Source: Geobacter sp. (GTDB lineage: Bacteria > Desulfobacterota > Desulfuromonadia > Geobacterales > Geobacteraceae). From it: 47,497 nucleotides of DNA. Shown in pieces: positions 34,510-41,476 of the stretch (positions are counted from its first letter, which is position 1; every line of letters begins with the position of its first letter). Position numbers and translations under genes: made by a program. The stretch lies in assembly GCA_003490025.1 (NCBI GenBank), contig DNJC01000002.1, forward strand, positions 5,787-53,283, given 5' to 3'. Below the pieces are notes generated by a model. That model worked only from the letters and a program-made list of their open reading frames with translations. It had not been told where the DNA came from and made no database searches.

Positions 34510-35376
34510 ATGGCCGTTAAATTCTTCGGACAGTTTCTGGTGGAAAAAGGGCTCGTTTCCCGGGATGCCATTCTCGCAGCAATCGATCTGCAGGAACGGA
34601 AAAACCTGAAGCTCGGCGAAATGGCGATATCCATGGGCTACCTCACCCAGGCGGATGTCGACCGCGCCCACCAGGCACAGTTTTCCAAAGACATGAAGCT
34701 TGGGGACCTGCTGGTTGAAGTCGGCGTCCTGACAGCCGATCAGCTCCGGGAGGTAATCGCCCGTCAGAAGGAGACCCACCTCTACATCGGTGAGGCGCTG
34801 GTGCTGGTCGGTTCCCTGACCGGTGAACAGTTGCAGCGGCACCTGGGTGAATTCAAGCTCGACCAGGCCCCCTATGTCTCCGAAAGGATCGAACTTCCTG
34901 CCGGGATTGGCAACAGCGAAACATGGGAAATGGCTGCCGACCTGACCTACAAGATGGTCACCCGCGTGCTGGATCTCCAGTTCAGGCCCGGCAAATGTCA
35001 CCCTGTCACCACCCTGGAAACCAACTTCATGATGGCCGCCATGGATTTCAATGGCGATGTCGAGGCGCGCTACATCCTGTCAGTATCGGCGGGGGCGCAA
35101 AAGATGGTGGCCAGGGCAATCCTCGGTGCGGGGTCCGTGGAGGGCGAACCGGCAGAGGTCCTGGAAGACACCGTCATGGAGTTCGTCAATGTGGTCTGCG
35201 GCAACATCGTCGCCAAGGCATCACAGATGGGCGCAGCCATCGGCATCACCCCTCCGGTAACAATCCATCCTCCCCCTGCCGGCATCGTGGTGCCGGCCGG
35301 GCATACCGCCTTGTGCTTCCCGATCCACCTCGGTGCAGGCGAGAAGATGGAGTTGCTCCTGTTGATCCGGCAATAA
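34510..35376 (+). CDS. MshEN-repeat / CheX-like chemotaxis phosphatase fusion
   Basis: The 288-residue protein starts with four tandem helical repeats of MshEN type: FGQFLVEKGLVSRDAILAA, LGEMAISMGYLTQADVDRA, LGDLLVEVGVLTADQLREV and IGEALVLVGSLTGEQLQRH. A CheC/CheX-type domain follows (about residues 140-288). The phosphatase signature appears as Glu224 and Asn227 in DTVMEFVNVVCGN, followed by ITPPVTI. CheX dephosphorylates CheY-P. The adjacent CheY is the obvious substrate. The MshEN repeats may confer nucleotide (cyclic di-GMP) or partner control. GGGGATCTGGT precedes ATG 34510. Confidence 0.85.
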   Translation: MAVKFFGQFLVEKGLVSRDAILAAIDLQERKNLKLGEMAISMGYLTQADVDRAHQAQFSKDMKLGDLLVEVGVLTADQLREVIARQKETHLYIGEALVLVGSLTGEQLQRHLGEFKLDQAPYVSERIELPAGIGNSETWEMAADLTYKMVTRVLDLQFRPGKCHPVTTLETNFMMAAMDFNGDVEARYILSVSAGAQKMVARAILGAGSVEGEPAEVLEDTVMEFVNVVCGNIVAKASQMGAAIGITPPVTIHPPPAGIVVPAGHTALCFPIHLGAGEKMELLLLIRQ

Positions 35377-35488
35377 TCGGCGCCTGACCAGTCAGCATCT
35401 CGACAGGTACTGAAAAAAACCTGTGCACTGACGGCAGGCTTGCTGAACGTGTTAGCTGGAGCGAAGAGGGGAGGGGGATCTGTACTGT

Positions 35489-35523
35489 AAAAGCCGGGAG
35501 GGTACGCATCCCCCCCGGCTTTT
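35489..35523. terminator. Terminator hairpin, copy 2, ending the CheY-CheX unit
   Basis: AAAAGCCGGGAGGG pairs with a CCCCCCCGGCTTTT arm, with one A-C mismatch and a loop around TACGCAT. The flanks match copy 3: TGTACT before it, and ATGTTTCAT followed by AAGCT after it. Confidence 0.85.
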
Positions 35524-35542
35524 AATGTTTCATTTTGAAGCT

Positions 35543-35587
35543 GCGCTTGGACTGGGAACTTCCTGGTTCATGGACTTGAGGATCTTC
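35543..35587 (-). pseudogene. Decayed fragment of htpG
   Basis: This 45-base stretch is identical to 37479-37524 inside htpG except for one missing base and one substitution. It sits next to hairpin copy 2 in the same order and orientation as htpG next to hairpin copy 3, but about 200 bases of the htpG 3' end are absent between them. It is therefore a partly deleted duplicate of the htpG 3' region and encodes nothing intact. Confidence 0.8.
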
Positions 35588-35602
35588 AGGTGTACCCGAT
35601 TG

Positions 35603-35905
35603 TTAGGCAACTTTTTGTTCCCTTCCTATGTCGAGCAATGCCTCCGGATGCAACGAAGCAATTCTTAACAGCACTCTTGCCGGGCCTTCCGGTTTGCGGC
35701 GGCCCTGTTCCCAGTTCCGCAACGTCCCAACGCTGATTCCCACAAGGTTGGCAAATTTATCCTGTGAAAGGCCAAACCGCTCGCGCAGGGCGCGCACCTC
35801 GGTCTCGGGGAATTCAAACGAGCGGGAAGGTTGTGCTTCACCTTTCATGATCGCCGCCCCCTGTTTTACACTTTCAAGTAATTCCTGGAAAACTTCATCT
35901 TTCAT
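35603..35905 (-). CDS. HTH antitoxin, NadS/HigA-like (XRE family)
   Basis: This 100-residue protein has a C-terminal-half helix-turn-helix: LRERFGLSQDKFANLVGISVGTLRNWEQGRRKPEG, the XRE fold that NadS- and HigA-type antitoxins use to bind DNA. The ATG at 35905 has GAGGAGGAATACC ahead on the minus strand. That sequence lies within the end of the toxin gene, an 11-base overlap, so toxin comes first and antitoxin second, as in higBA/relE-nadS loci. It probably autoregulates the promoter at 36221-36249. Confidence 0.88.
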   Translation of the reverse strand: MKDEVFQELLESVKQGAAIMKGEAQPSRSFEFPETEVRALRERFGLSQDKFANLVGISVGTLRNWEQGRRKPEGPARVLLRIASLHPEALLDIGREQKVA

Positions 35906-36214
35906 GGTATTCCTCCTCAACGATCTTCTTGAGCAGTTTGAGTTGCTCTTGGGTCAAATTGTCCTGTACGTTTTTCGGATACATAAACAGGAGCAAAATT
36001 GTCCCTGGAGATGTGAACCAGTAGTAGATCACCCGGACGCCGCCACTTTTACCCCTTTTGAGGCCCATCGTATTTTCCGCAAGCCGCCGCCACCGGGAAT
36101 GATCTTTCCAGCATCCGGTCGATCCAAAAGTGTTGCCTGAAATAGACGGTATTCCTCGTCGGATAGGGCAGATGATAACTGCTTGGTAAATACCGGAGTT
36201 TCGATTATGACCAT
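35895..36214 (-). pseudogene. RelE/HigB-type toxin gene with a -1 frameshift
   Basis: Translation from ATG 36214 gives IIETPVFTKQLSSAL...GGLRKIRWASKG, a RelE/HigB N-terminal half, but hits a stop after VKVAASG. Moving back one base at the AAAA run (plus-strand T36056-36059) restores RGKSGGVRVIYYWF...MYPKNVQDNLT...IVEEEYHER, the conserved C-terminal half with the typical VRVIYY and K-N-x-Q-D-(D/N)-L-T block, ending at 35895. The restored product would be about 106 residues, normal for the family. It is either an inactivating one-base deletion, a sequencing error, or slippage-dependent expression. Confidence 0.8.
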
Positions 36215-36220
36215 GCTGAG

Positions 36221-36249
36221 ACTATACGCCAGTGACGCAGTACGGTCAA
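36221..36249 (-). promoter_or_regulatory. Strong promoter placed directly at the toxin start codon
   Basis: On the minus strand TTGACC (36249-36244) and TATAGT (36226-36221) each match 5 of 6 bases with 17 between. Transcription would start about 7 bases past the -10, that is at or beside ATG 36214, so the toxin message may be leaderless. This agrees with the lack of a ribosome binding site before the ATG. Confidence 0.65.
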
Positions 36250-36452
36250 GTATGTTACATGGAGGGAAATTCGATGCTGTTAAAAAAAAGGGGTAGAGGG
36301 GAACCCGTACCAATAATACGGCAACGTGGGTGCGACCTGTTATCTCGCCTAGCTATTTGTGTGGCTCCTTTTCTTTCTGAGTGTCGTGAAAAGTTGTATT
36401 TTGCGGGGACATGCGATAAAGTCTTACATCATTCTTACCGGGAGACCGACTC

Positions 36453-36704
36453 ATGGACACCGTAAAATTATCAAGTAAAGGTCAATTCATTCTTCCCAAA
36501 GCTATCCGTGACCGGCACCACTGGGAAACCGGCACAGAATTCATCATTATCGATCGGGGAGAGGACCTGGTTATCAAGCCGGCCAGAGTTTTTCCCTCAA
36601 CGGAGCTGGAGTCTCCCGACACTCCGTCAATTTATCAGGGAAAGCCGCTTTCTTTGGAGGAAATGGAACGGGCTGTCCTGGTCGAAGCAGCGAAACACCG
36701 ATGA
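36453..36704 (+). CDS. vapB: AbrB/MazE-fold antitoxin (VapB type)
   Basis: The 83-residue protein has an N-terminal SpoVT/AbrB swapped-hairpin domain: VKLSSKGQFILPKAIRDRHHWETGTEF...LVIKPA, a DNA-binding fold. A C-terminal tail that would wrap the toxin follows. GGGAGA lies upstream of ATG 36453, and a weak TTGTAT-17-TAAAGT promoter candidate lies at 36394-36422. The stop overlaps the next start (ATGA), the usual VapBC coupling. Confidence 0.88.
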   Translation: MDTVKLSSKGQFILPKAIRDRHHWETGTEFIIIDRGEDLVIKPARVFPSTELESPDTPSIYQGKPLSLEEMERAVLVEAAKHR

Positions 36705-37102
36705 TAGCCGTCGATACGAACGTACTTGTGCGTTATCTGGTTAAAGACGATCATGACCAGACGGTTCTGGCGACCAGGTATCTGGCCGGTAATCGGTGCT
36801 TTGTTGTGAAAACCGTTCTTCTGGAAGTGGTCTGGGTGTTATCGTCGCCTGCCGGTTATAATCTCCCCCGTGAAATAGTGCACGAGCGGCTTCTCCATGT
36901 TCTAGGTCTGTCCGCCATTGAAACTGAAGATGCCGGCAATGTCGCACAAGCACTCAACTGGTACTCGAAAGGAATGGACTTCGCCGATGCCCTCCATCTC
37001 TCAGGCAGTAGTGAACATGCCGGTTTTGCGACATTTGACCGGAAGTTTGCTTCAACTGCTGAAAAGCTCGATGCCGTTCCCTCGATAATCCTCGTCCGCT
37101 AA
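36701..37102 (+). CDS. vapC: PIN-domain ribonuclease toxin (VapC type)
   Basis: This 133-residue PIN-domain protein contains the acidic residues that coordinate magnesium for RNA cleavage: Asp5 (IAVDTNVLVRYL), Glu42 (TVLLEVVWVL), Asp93/Asp96 (GMDFADALHL) and Asp113 (ATFDRKF). All are intact. It overlaps the antitoxin gene by 4 bases. The target RNA is unknown; VapC enzymes often cut initiator tRNA or rRNA. Confidence 0.9.
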   Translation: MIAVDTNVLVRYLVKDDHDQTVLATRYLAGNRCFVVKTVLLEVVWVLSSPAGYNLPREIVHERLLHVLGLSAIETEDAGNVAQALNWYSKGMDFADALHLSGSSEHAGFATFDRKFASTAEKLDAVPSIILVR

Positions 37103-37221
37103 ACACTGTCCTTGCCTCATATCCTGGTCTACTGCCGAACTTGATCTGAGCGGGCGGGGGGGTGCCCGGTCCAGGTCTGAGTGCACCTGTTGTTGCTCCG
37201 GCGGCGGCACTTTTGTACTAA

Positions 37222-37255
37222 AAAAGCCGGGAGGACAAACATCCTCCCGGCTTTT
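37222..37255. terminator. Terminator hairpin, copy 3, shared by vapC and htpG
   Basis: A perfect 14-bp stem (AAAAGCCGGGAGGA with TCCTCCCGGCTTTT) has a 6-base loop and lies between convergent genes. It is A-rich on the left and T-rich on the right, so it can act in both directions. Confidence 0.92.
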
Positions 37256-37280
37256 CATGTTTCATCTTTAAGCTCTGCGG

Positions 37281-39215
37281 CTACTTCCCGCCGACGACCA
37301 TCAGCTCGGCTACGAGCTTGGTGAAGCGGAGGGGATCCTTGATGGGGGAGCCTTCGGTCAGGAGGGCCTGGTCGTAGAGGAGTTCGCTGTAGTCCTTGAG
37401 CTTCGGGTCGCCCTGGTTCTTCTCGTACATGGCGGTCATCACCTGCATGATCTGGTGATCGGGGTTCAGCTCGAGGATGCGCTTGGACTCGGGGACTTCC
37501 TGGTTCATGGACTTGAGGATCTTCTCCATGTTGGCGTTCAGCCCCGTTTCGTCCGCCACCAGGCAGCAGGCGCTGTCGGTGAGACGCGACGATAGCCGCA
37601 CTTCCTTCACCTGCTCCTTGAGGGTCTCCTGGATGAAGGTCATGAGGCCGCCGTACTCCTTCTTGGCCTCCTCCTTCTTCGCTTCCTTCTCCTTCTTTTC
37701 CTCCTCGGTGTCGAGTTCCAGGTCGCCCCTGTCGATCGCCTTCAGCGGCTTGTCCTGGTAGTCGTGGATCGCCTGCACCACCCACTCGTCGACCGGGTCG
37801 GTCATGTAGAGCACTTCGAACTCCTTCTTGCGGAACACCTCCATGTACGGCGAGTTCTCGACGGCGGCGCGGGACATGCCGGTGATGTAGTAGATTTCCT
37901 TCTGCCCCTCGGGCATGCGCTCGACGTACTCCTTCAGCCCGACGAACTTCCCGTTCTCGGTCTTGGAGCTTTCGAAGAGGAGGAGGTCCTGGATCTTCTC
38001 CTTGTTGGCGTAGTCGAAGTGGATCCCTTCCTTCAGCACCGGGCCGAATTCCGCATAGAACTTCAGGTAATCGTCGAAGTTCTTCTCCTTCATCTCGGCC
38101 AGGGTGGAGAGGATCTTGCCGACCAGGCTCTTCTGGATCCTCTTGATCTGCACGTCTTCCTGCAGGATCTCGCGGGATACGTTGAGCGGCAGGTCGGAAG
38201 AGTCCACCACCCCCTTGATGAAGCGGAGGTAGTCGGGGAGGAGCGCCTCGCAGTTGTCGGTGATGTACACCCGCTTCACGTAGAGGTGGACGCCCTTCTT
38301 ATGGTCCCTGAGGAAGAGGTCGAAAGGCTTGTGCGACGGGATGTAGACGATGGCCTTGAATTCGCTGACCCCCTCGGCGGAGTAGTGGATGGTGCTGAGC
38401 GGTTTGTCGTAGTCGTGGGAGATGTGCTTGTAGAACTCCTCGTACTCCTCCTCGGTGATCTCGCTCTTGGACCTGGTCCAGATGGCCTTCATCGAGTTGA
38501 GGGTCTCCTCTGTGGTGGTGTCGATGTTGCCGCCCCCCTCGATGACCTTGCCGTCCTGGTCCTTCACCGGCTCCGAGCGGGTGATGTCCATGACGATCGG
38601 GTACTGCACGTAATCGGAGTACTTCTTGACGATGGAGCGGATCTTCCACTCATCCAGGAACTCCGTCATCTCCTCTTTCAGGTGCAGCACGATCTCGGTG
38701 CCGCGGGTTTCCTTTTCGCACTCCTCGATGGTGTAGCTGCCGTCCCCGGTCGATTCCCAGCGGCAGCCGAACTGCTTGTCGCCCGCCTTGCGGGTGGTGA
38801 GCACCACCTTGTCCGCCACCATGAAGGAGGCGTAGAAGCCGACGCCGAACTGGCCGATCAGTTCCGGGTTGTCCGCGAGGTTTTGTTCCTTCAAAGCGGC
38901 CACGAAGCTCTTGGTCCCCGACTTGGCGATGGTGCCGATGTTGTCCGCCACCTCGTCGATGCTCATGCCGATGCCGTTGTCGGTGATGGTGAGGGTGCCG
39001 GCTTGCTTGTCGGCGTGGAGCTTGATCTTCCAGTCCGCGTTTCCTTCCAGCAGTTCCATGTTGGAGTGGGACTCGAACTTTATCTTGTCTATGGCGTCAG
39101 ATGCGTTAGAGATCAGCTCCCGGAGGAAGATTTCCTTGTTGGAGTAGAGGGAGTGGATTACCAGGTCCAGGAGCTGCTGGACCTCGGTCTCGAACTTCTT
39201 GACGGTTTTGGCCAT
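37281..39215 (-). CDS. htpG: Molecular chaperone HtpG (Hsp90)
   Basis: This 644-residue Hsp90 is a full-length bacterial form. The ATP-binding domain shows LRELISNASDAIDKI, DNGIGMSIDEV and GQFGVGFYASFMV. The middle domain has RVYITDNCEALLPDYLRFIKGVVDSSDLPLNVSRE with the catalytic-loop arginine. The C-terminal dimerisation domain ends FTKLVAELMVVGGK with no MEEVD, as expected in bacteria. AAAGGAGACC precedes the ATG on the minus strand. Its terminator is the hairpin at 37222-37255. Confidence 0.97.
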   Translation of the reverse strand: MAKTVKKFETEVQQLLDLVIHSLYSNKEIFLRELISNASDAIDKIKFESHSNMELLEGNADWKIKLHADKQAGTLTITDNGIGMSIDEVADNIGTIAKSGTKSFVAALKEQNLADNPELIGQFGVGFYASFMVADKVVLTTRKAGDKQFGCRWESTGDGSYTIEECEKETRGTEIVLHLKEEMTEFLDEWKIRSIVKKYSDYVQYPIVMDITRSEPVKDQDGKVIEGGGNIDTTTEETLNSMKAIWTRSKSEITEEEYEEFYKHISHDYDKPLSTIHYSAEGVSEFKAIVYIPSHKPFDLFLRDHKKGVHLYVKRVYITDNCEALLPDYLRFIKGVVDSSDLPLNVSREILQEDVQIKRIQKSLVGKILSTLAEMKEKNFDDYLKFYAEFGPVLKEGIHFDYANKEKIQDLLLFESSKTENGKFVGLKEYVERMPEGQKEIYYITGMSRAAVENSPYMEVFRKKEFEVLYMTDPVDEWVVQAIHDYQDKPLKAIDRGDLELDTEEEKKEKEAKKEEAKKEYGGLMTFIQETLKEQVKEVRLSSRLTDSACCLVADETGLNANMEKILKSMNQEVPESKRILELNPDHQIMQVMTAMYEKNQGDPKLKDYSELLYDQALLTEGSPIKDPLRFTKLVAELMVVGGK

Positions 39216-39258
39216 GTTGTCGTGGTCTCCTTTAGGCGCTTTTTAATCTGCTCGCAGG

Positions 39259-39287
39259 AACATAATAACGACCGGCGCGGATTTCAA
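39259..39287 (-). promoter_or_regulatory. Putative htpG promoter
   Basis: On the minus strand TTGAAA (39287-39282) and TATGTT (39264-39259) are separated by 17 bases. The CCCCTTGAAA context recalls a heat-shock -35, but no CCCCAT-type -10 follows at heat-shock spacing, so a sigma-32 assignment is not supported. Confidence 0.45.
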
Positions 39288-39319
39288 GGGGGAAAAGCGA
39301 AAACCAAAAACGAAAACCA

Positions 39320-39481
39320 TTGGCCACGGAGAAAATCTGAGGAAATCCGAGAAAGGCTAAAACTTGAGGTTAAACCAAACCATTTGCTACCGAGAGAATC
39401 TGAGGAAATCACAGACATGTAAACCCAAAAAGATTGTGGTACTGCTTGTCTCAGAACTTCTCAGATTTTCTCCGTGGCCAA
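39320..39481. repeat. Perfect 22-bp inverted repeat enclosing a related direct repeat
   Basis: The arm at 39320-39341 (starting TTGGCCACGGAGAAAATCTG) is exactly complementary to 39460-39481, separated by 118 bases. Inside, GAGAATCTGAGGAAATCACAGA (near 39392-39413) repeats the left-arm theme imperfectly. It looks like a non-coding mobile or interspersed element between the divergent htpG and trpE. Confidence 0.75.
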
Positions 39482-39520
39482 CGGTTTCAGGTTCTCTGCT
39501 TCTGGTTTTGGGGGTTATGT

Positions 39521-39550
39521 TTGACACCTTACTCGCCATTATGTTAATAA
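39521..39550 (+). promoter_or_regulatory. Putative trpE promoter
   Basis: A perfect TTGACA lies at 39521-39526, with a TTAATA/TAATAA -10 candidate at 39544-39550. I see no leader peptide rich in Trp codons and no attenuator hairpin between it and trpE. Confidence 0.45.
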
Positions 39551-39622
39551 AGTCAGGCTAAACTTCTTGCCCGGCAAGGGAATAGCCCCCCTCTGCCAAT
39601 ACCTTGGCAACCAAGGAGCCCC

Positions 39623-41098
39623 ATGTACCACCCCGACTACGAGACATTCCAATCCCTTTCCGCCCAAGGCAACCTCATCCCTGTCTACAGGGAAATCCTG
39701 GCGGACCTCGACACCCCCGTGAGCGCCTTCAAGAAGATCGACGACGGCCGCTACGGCTTCCTGCTGGAGAGTATCGAGGGGGGCGAAAAGTGGGGACGCT
39801 ACACCTTCCTCGGCTCCTCGCCGGCGGTGGTGATACGCGGCAAGGACAATTGGATCGAGATCGTCGAGGGGGGCGAGGTGCGGCGCGTCGAGGTGTCCGA
39901 CCCCTTGAACTACATCCGCGACTACATGGCCCGCTACCAGCCTGTGGAGGTTCCCGGCATACCGCGCTTTTTCGGCGGCGCCGTCGGATACCTGGGTTAC
40001 GACGCGGTGCGCCACTTCGAGACGCTCCCGGACAAGAACCCGAGCGACATCAACGCCTACGACGCCTACTTCATCATCACCGACACCATCCTGATCTTCG
40101 ACAGCCTGAGCCAGAAGATCAAGGTGGTCTCCAACGCGCACCTCGACGGCAGCACCACCCCCGAGGCGGCCTACGCCGACGCCGTCGCCAAGATCGAGGG
40201 GCTCATCGCGCGCCTGAAGACTCCGCTTCCCCTCACACCGAGAACTTCCGCAAAAGGGAAGATGGAGTTCACCTCGAACGTGAAACGCGAGGAGTTCGAG
40301 CACTGGGTCACCCGCGCCAAGGAATACGTCAGAAACGGGGACATCATCCAGGTGGTCCTGTCGCAGCGCTTCTCCGGGGCGCTCACCGTCGACCCGTTCG
40401 ACATCTACCGTGTGCTCCGCACCCTCAACCCGTCCCCCTACATGTTCTTCCTGCGCCTGGACGAGACGCTCGTGGTGGGCGCGTCGCCGGAGGTGATGGT
40501 GCGCAAGGAGGGGGACATGGTGGAGCTGCGCCCCATCGCCGGCACCCGTCCGCGCGGCGCGACTGCGGCCGCCGACGAAGAACTCGCCAAGGATCTTCTC
40601 GCCGACCCCAAGGAGTGCGCCGAACACGTCATGCTGGTCGACCTGGGGAGAAACGATCTCGGGCGCGTCTGCAAGACCGGCAGCGTCAGGGTCACCGAAC
40701 TCATGGTCATCGAGCGCTACTCCCACGTCATGCACATCGTCTCCAACGTGCAGGGAACGCTCTCCGAAGGGCAGGACGCCTTCGACGTGGTGCGGGCGAC
40801 CTTCCCGGCGGGAACGCTTTCCGGGGCGCCCAAGGTGCGTGCGATGGAGATCATCGACGAGCTGGAAGGCGTGCGCCGCGAGGTGTACGGCGGGGCGGTC
40901 GGGTACTTCTCGTTCTCCGGGAACATGGATATGGCCATCGCCATCAGGACGCTCGTCGTCAAGGACGGCAAGGTGCACCTGCAGGCCGGGGCGGGTATCG
41001 TCGCCGATTCCGATCCCGCGGCCGAATATGTCGAGACGGAGAATAAGGCCAGGGCTGTCGTCAGGGCGATCGAGATCGCTGAAAAGGGACTCGACTGA
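39623..41098 (+). CDS. trpE: Anthranilate synthase component I (TrpE)
   Basis: TrpE converts chorismate plus ammonia to anthranilate, the first step of tryptophan synthesis, with TrpG supplying ammonia. The 491-residue product has the N-terminal feedback region (LESIEGGEKWGRYTFLGSSP, containing the LLES-like Trp site). The chorismate-binding domain follows: GDIIQVVLSQRF, PSPYMFFLR, RPIAGTRPRGAT, DLGRNDLGRVC, TFPAGTLSGAPKVRAMEII and QAGAGIVADSDP. AAGGAG at 39612-39617 precedes ATG 39623. A terminator follows directly, separating it from trpG by 5 kb. Confidence 0.97.
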   Translation: MYHPDYETFQSLSAQGNLIPVYREILADLDTPVSAFKKIDDGRYGFLLESIEGGEKWGRYTFLGSSPAVVIRGKDNWIEIVEGGEVRRVEVSDPLNYIRDYMARYQPVEVPGIPRFFGGAVGYLGYDAVRHFETLPDKNPSDINAYDAYFIITDTILIFDSLSQKIKVVSNAHLDGSTTPEAAYADAVAKIEGLIARLKTPLPLTPRTSAKGKMEFTSNVKREEFEHWVTRAKEYVRNGDIIQVVLSQRFSGALTVDPFDIYRVLRTLNPSPYMFFLRLDETLVVGASPEVMVRKEGDMVELRPIAGTRPRGATAAADEELAKDLLADPKECAEHVMLVDLGRNDLGRVCKTGSVRVTELMVIERYSHVMHIVSNVQGTLSEGQDAFDVVRATFPAGTLSGAPKVRAMEIIDELEGVRREVYGGAVGYFSFSGNMDMAIAIRTLVVKDGKVHLQAGAGIVADSDPAAEYVETENKARAVVRAIEIAEKGLD

Positions 41099-41124
41099 CC
41101 TTCAGACCCACATGGAATCACACA

Positions 41125-41162
41125 GGCGGGCAGGCCGTACCACGGCAGCCCGCCTTTTTTTG
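41125..41162 (+). terminator. Intrinsic terminator after trpE
   Basis: GGCGGGC (41125-41131) pairs with GCCCGCC (41148-41154), and a T-run to 41161 follows. Confidence 0.88.
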
Positions 41163-41476
41163 TCTCTGTGTCCGCAATCTGACATGCTGCTCTATGCGTC
41201 ACATTTAATTCTAAATATCCTTGCATCACTCTCCGAAGAGGAATCTATGCGGACTCTTCCTTCACTTGTTATTACTTGAGTGGGTCTGTGACAGCCTGCA
41301 CTCTTTGACAGTCCATGGGCAGGGGGCACCAACACTGGTTGACCTCCTTGCTCTTCCTCAAGTTCTCCATACAGCCAAGCGGCGCAGATATCTTTTCAAA
41401 GCTGGACGTTGCCTTTTTAAACTGCGGATGGCAACACCAATTCTGGTATTGAGCCTGAAAGATCGGGAGCTTCGTT
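41163..41476. other. Intergenic stretch without a supported gene
   Basis: The stretch lies between the trpE terminator and the first signalling gene. I find no ribosome-binding-site-supported opening, and no promoter better than CTGACA (41179-41184) with a poor -10 near 41204. It presumably contains the promoter of the three-gene signalling cassette. Confidence 0.4.

Noticed and set aside
36052..36059. Programmed -1 frameshift in the toxin gene
   Set aside because: The run is not a canonical X-XXY-YYZ slippery heptamer and no stimulatory structure is evident; simple mutation is more likely, though slippage is not excluded.
39259..39287. Sigma-32 heat-shock promoter for htpG
   Set aside because: Only the -35-like CTTGAAA is present; no CCCCAT-type -10 at the proper distance.
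37764..39422. 552-codon frame antisense to htpG
   Set aside because: The mirror of a highly conserved chaperone; no independent evidence.
39604..41046. 480-codon same-strand frame overlapping trpE in another phase
   Set aside because: Arg/Gly-rich out-of-frame reading; trpE has all of its motifs.
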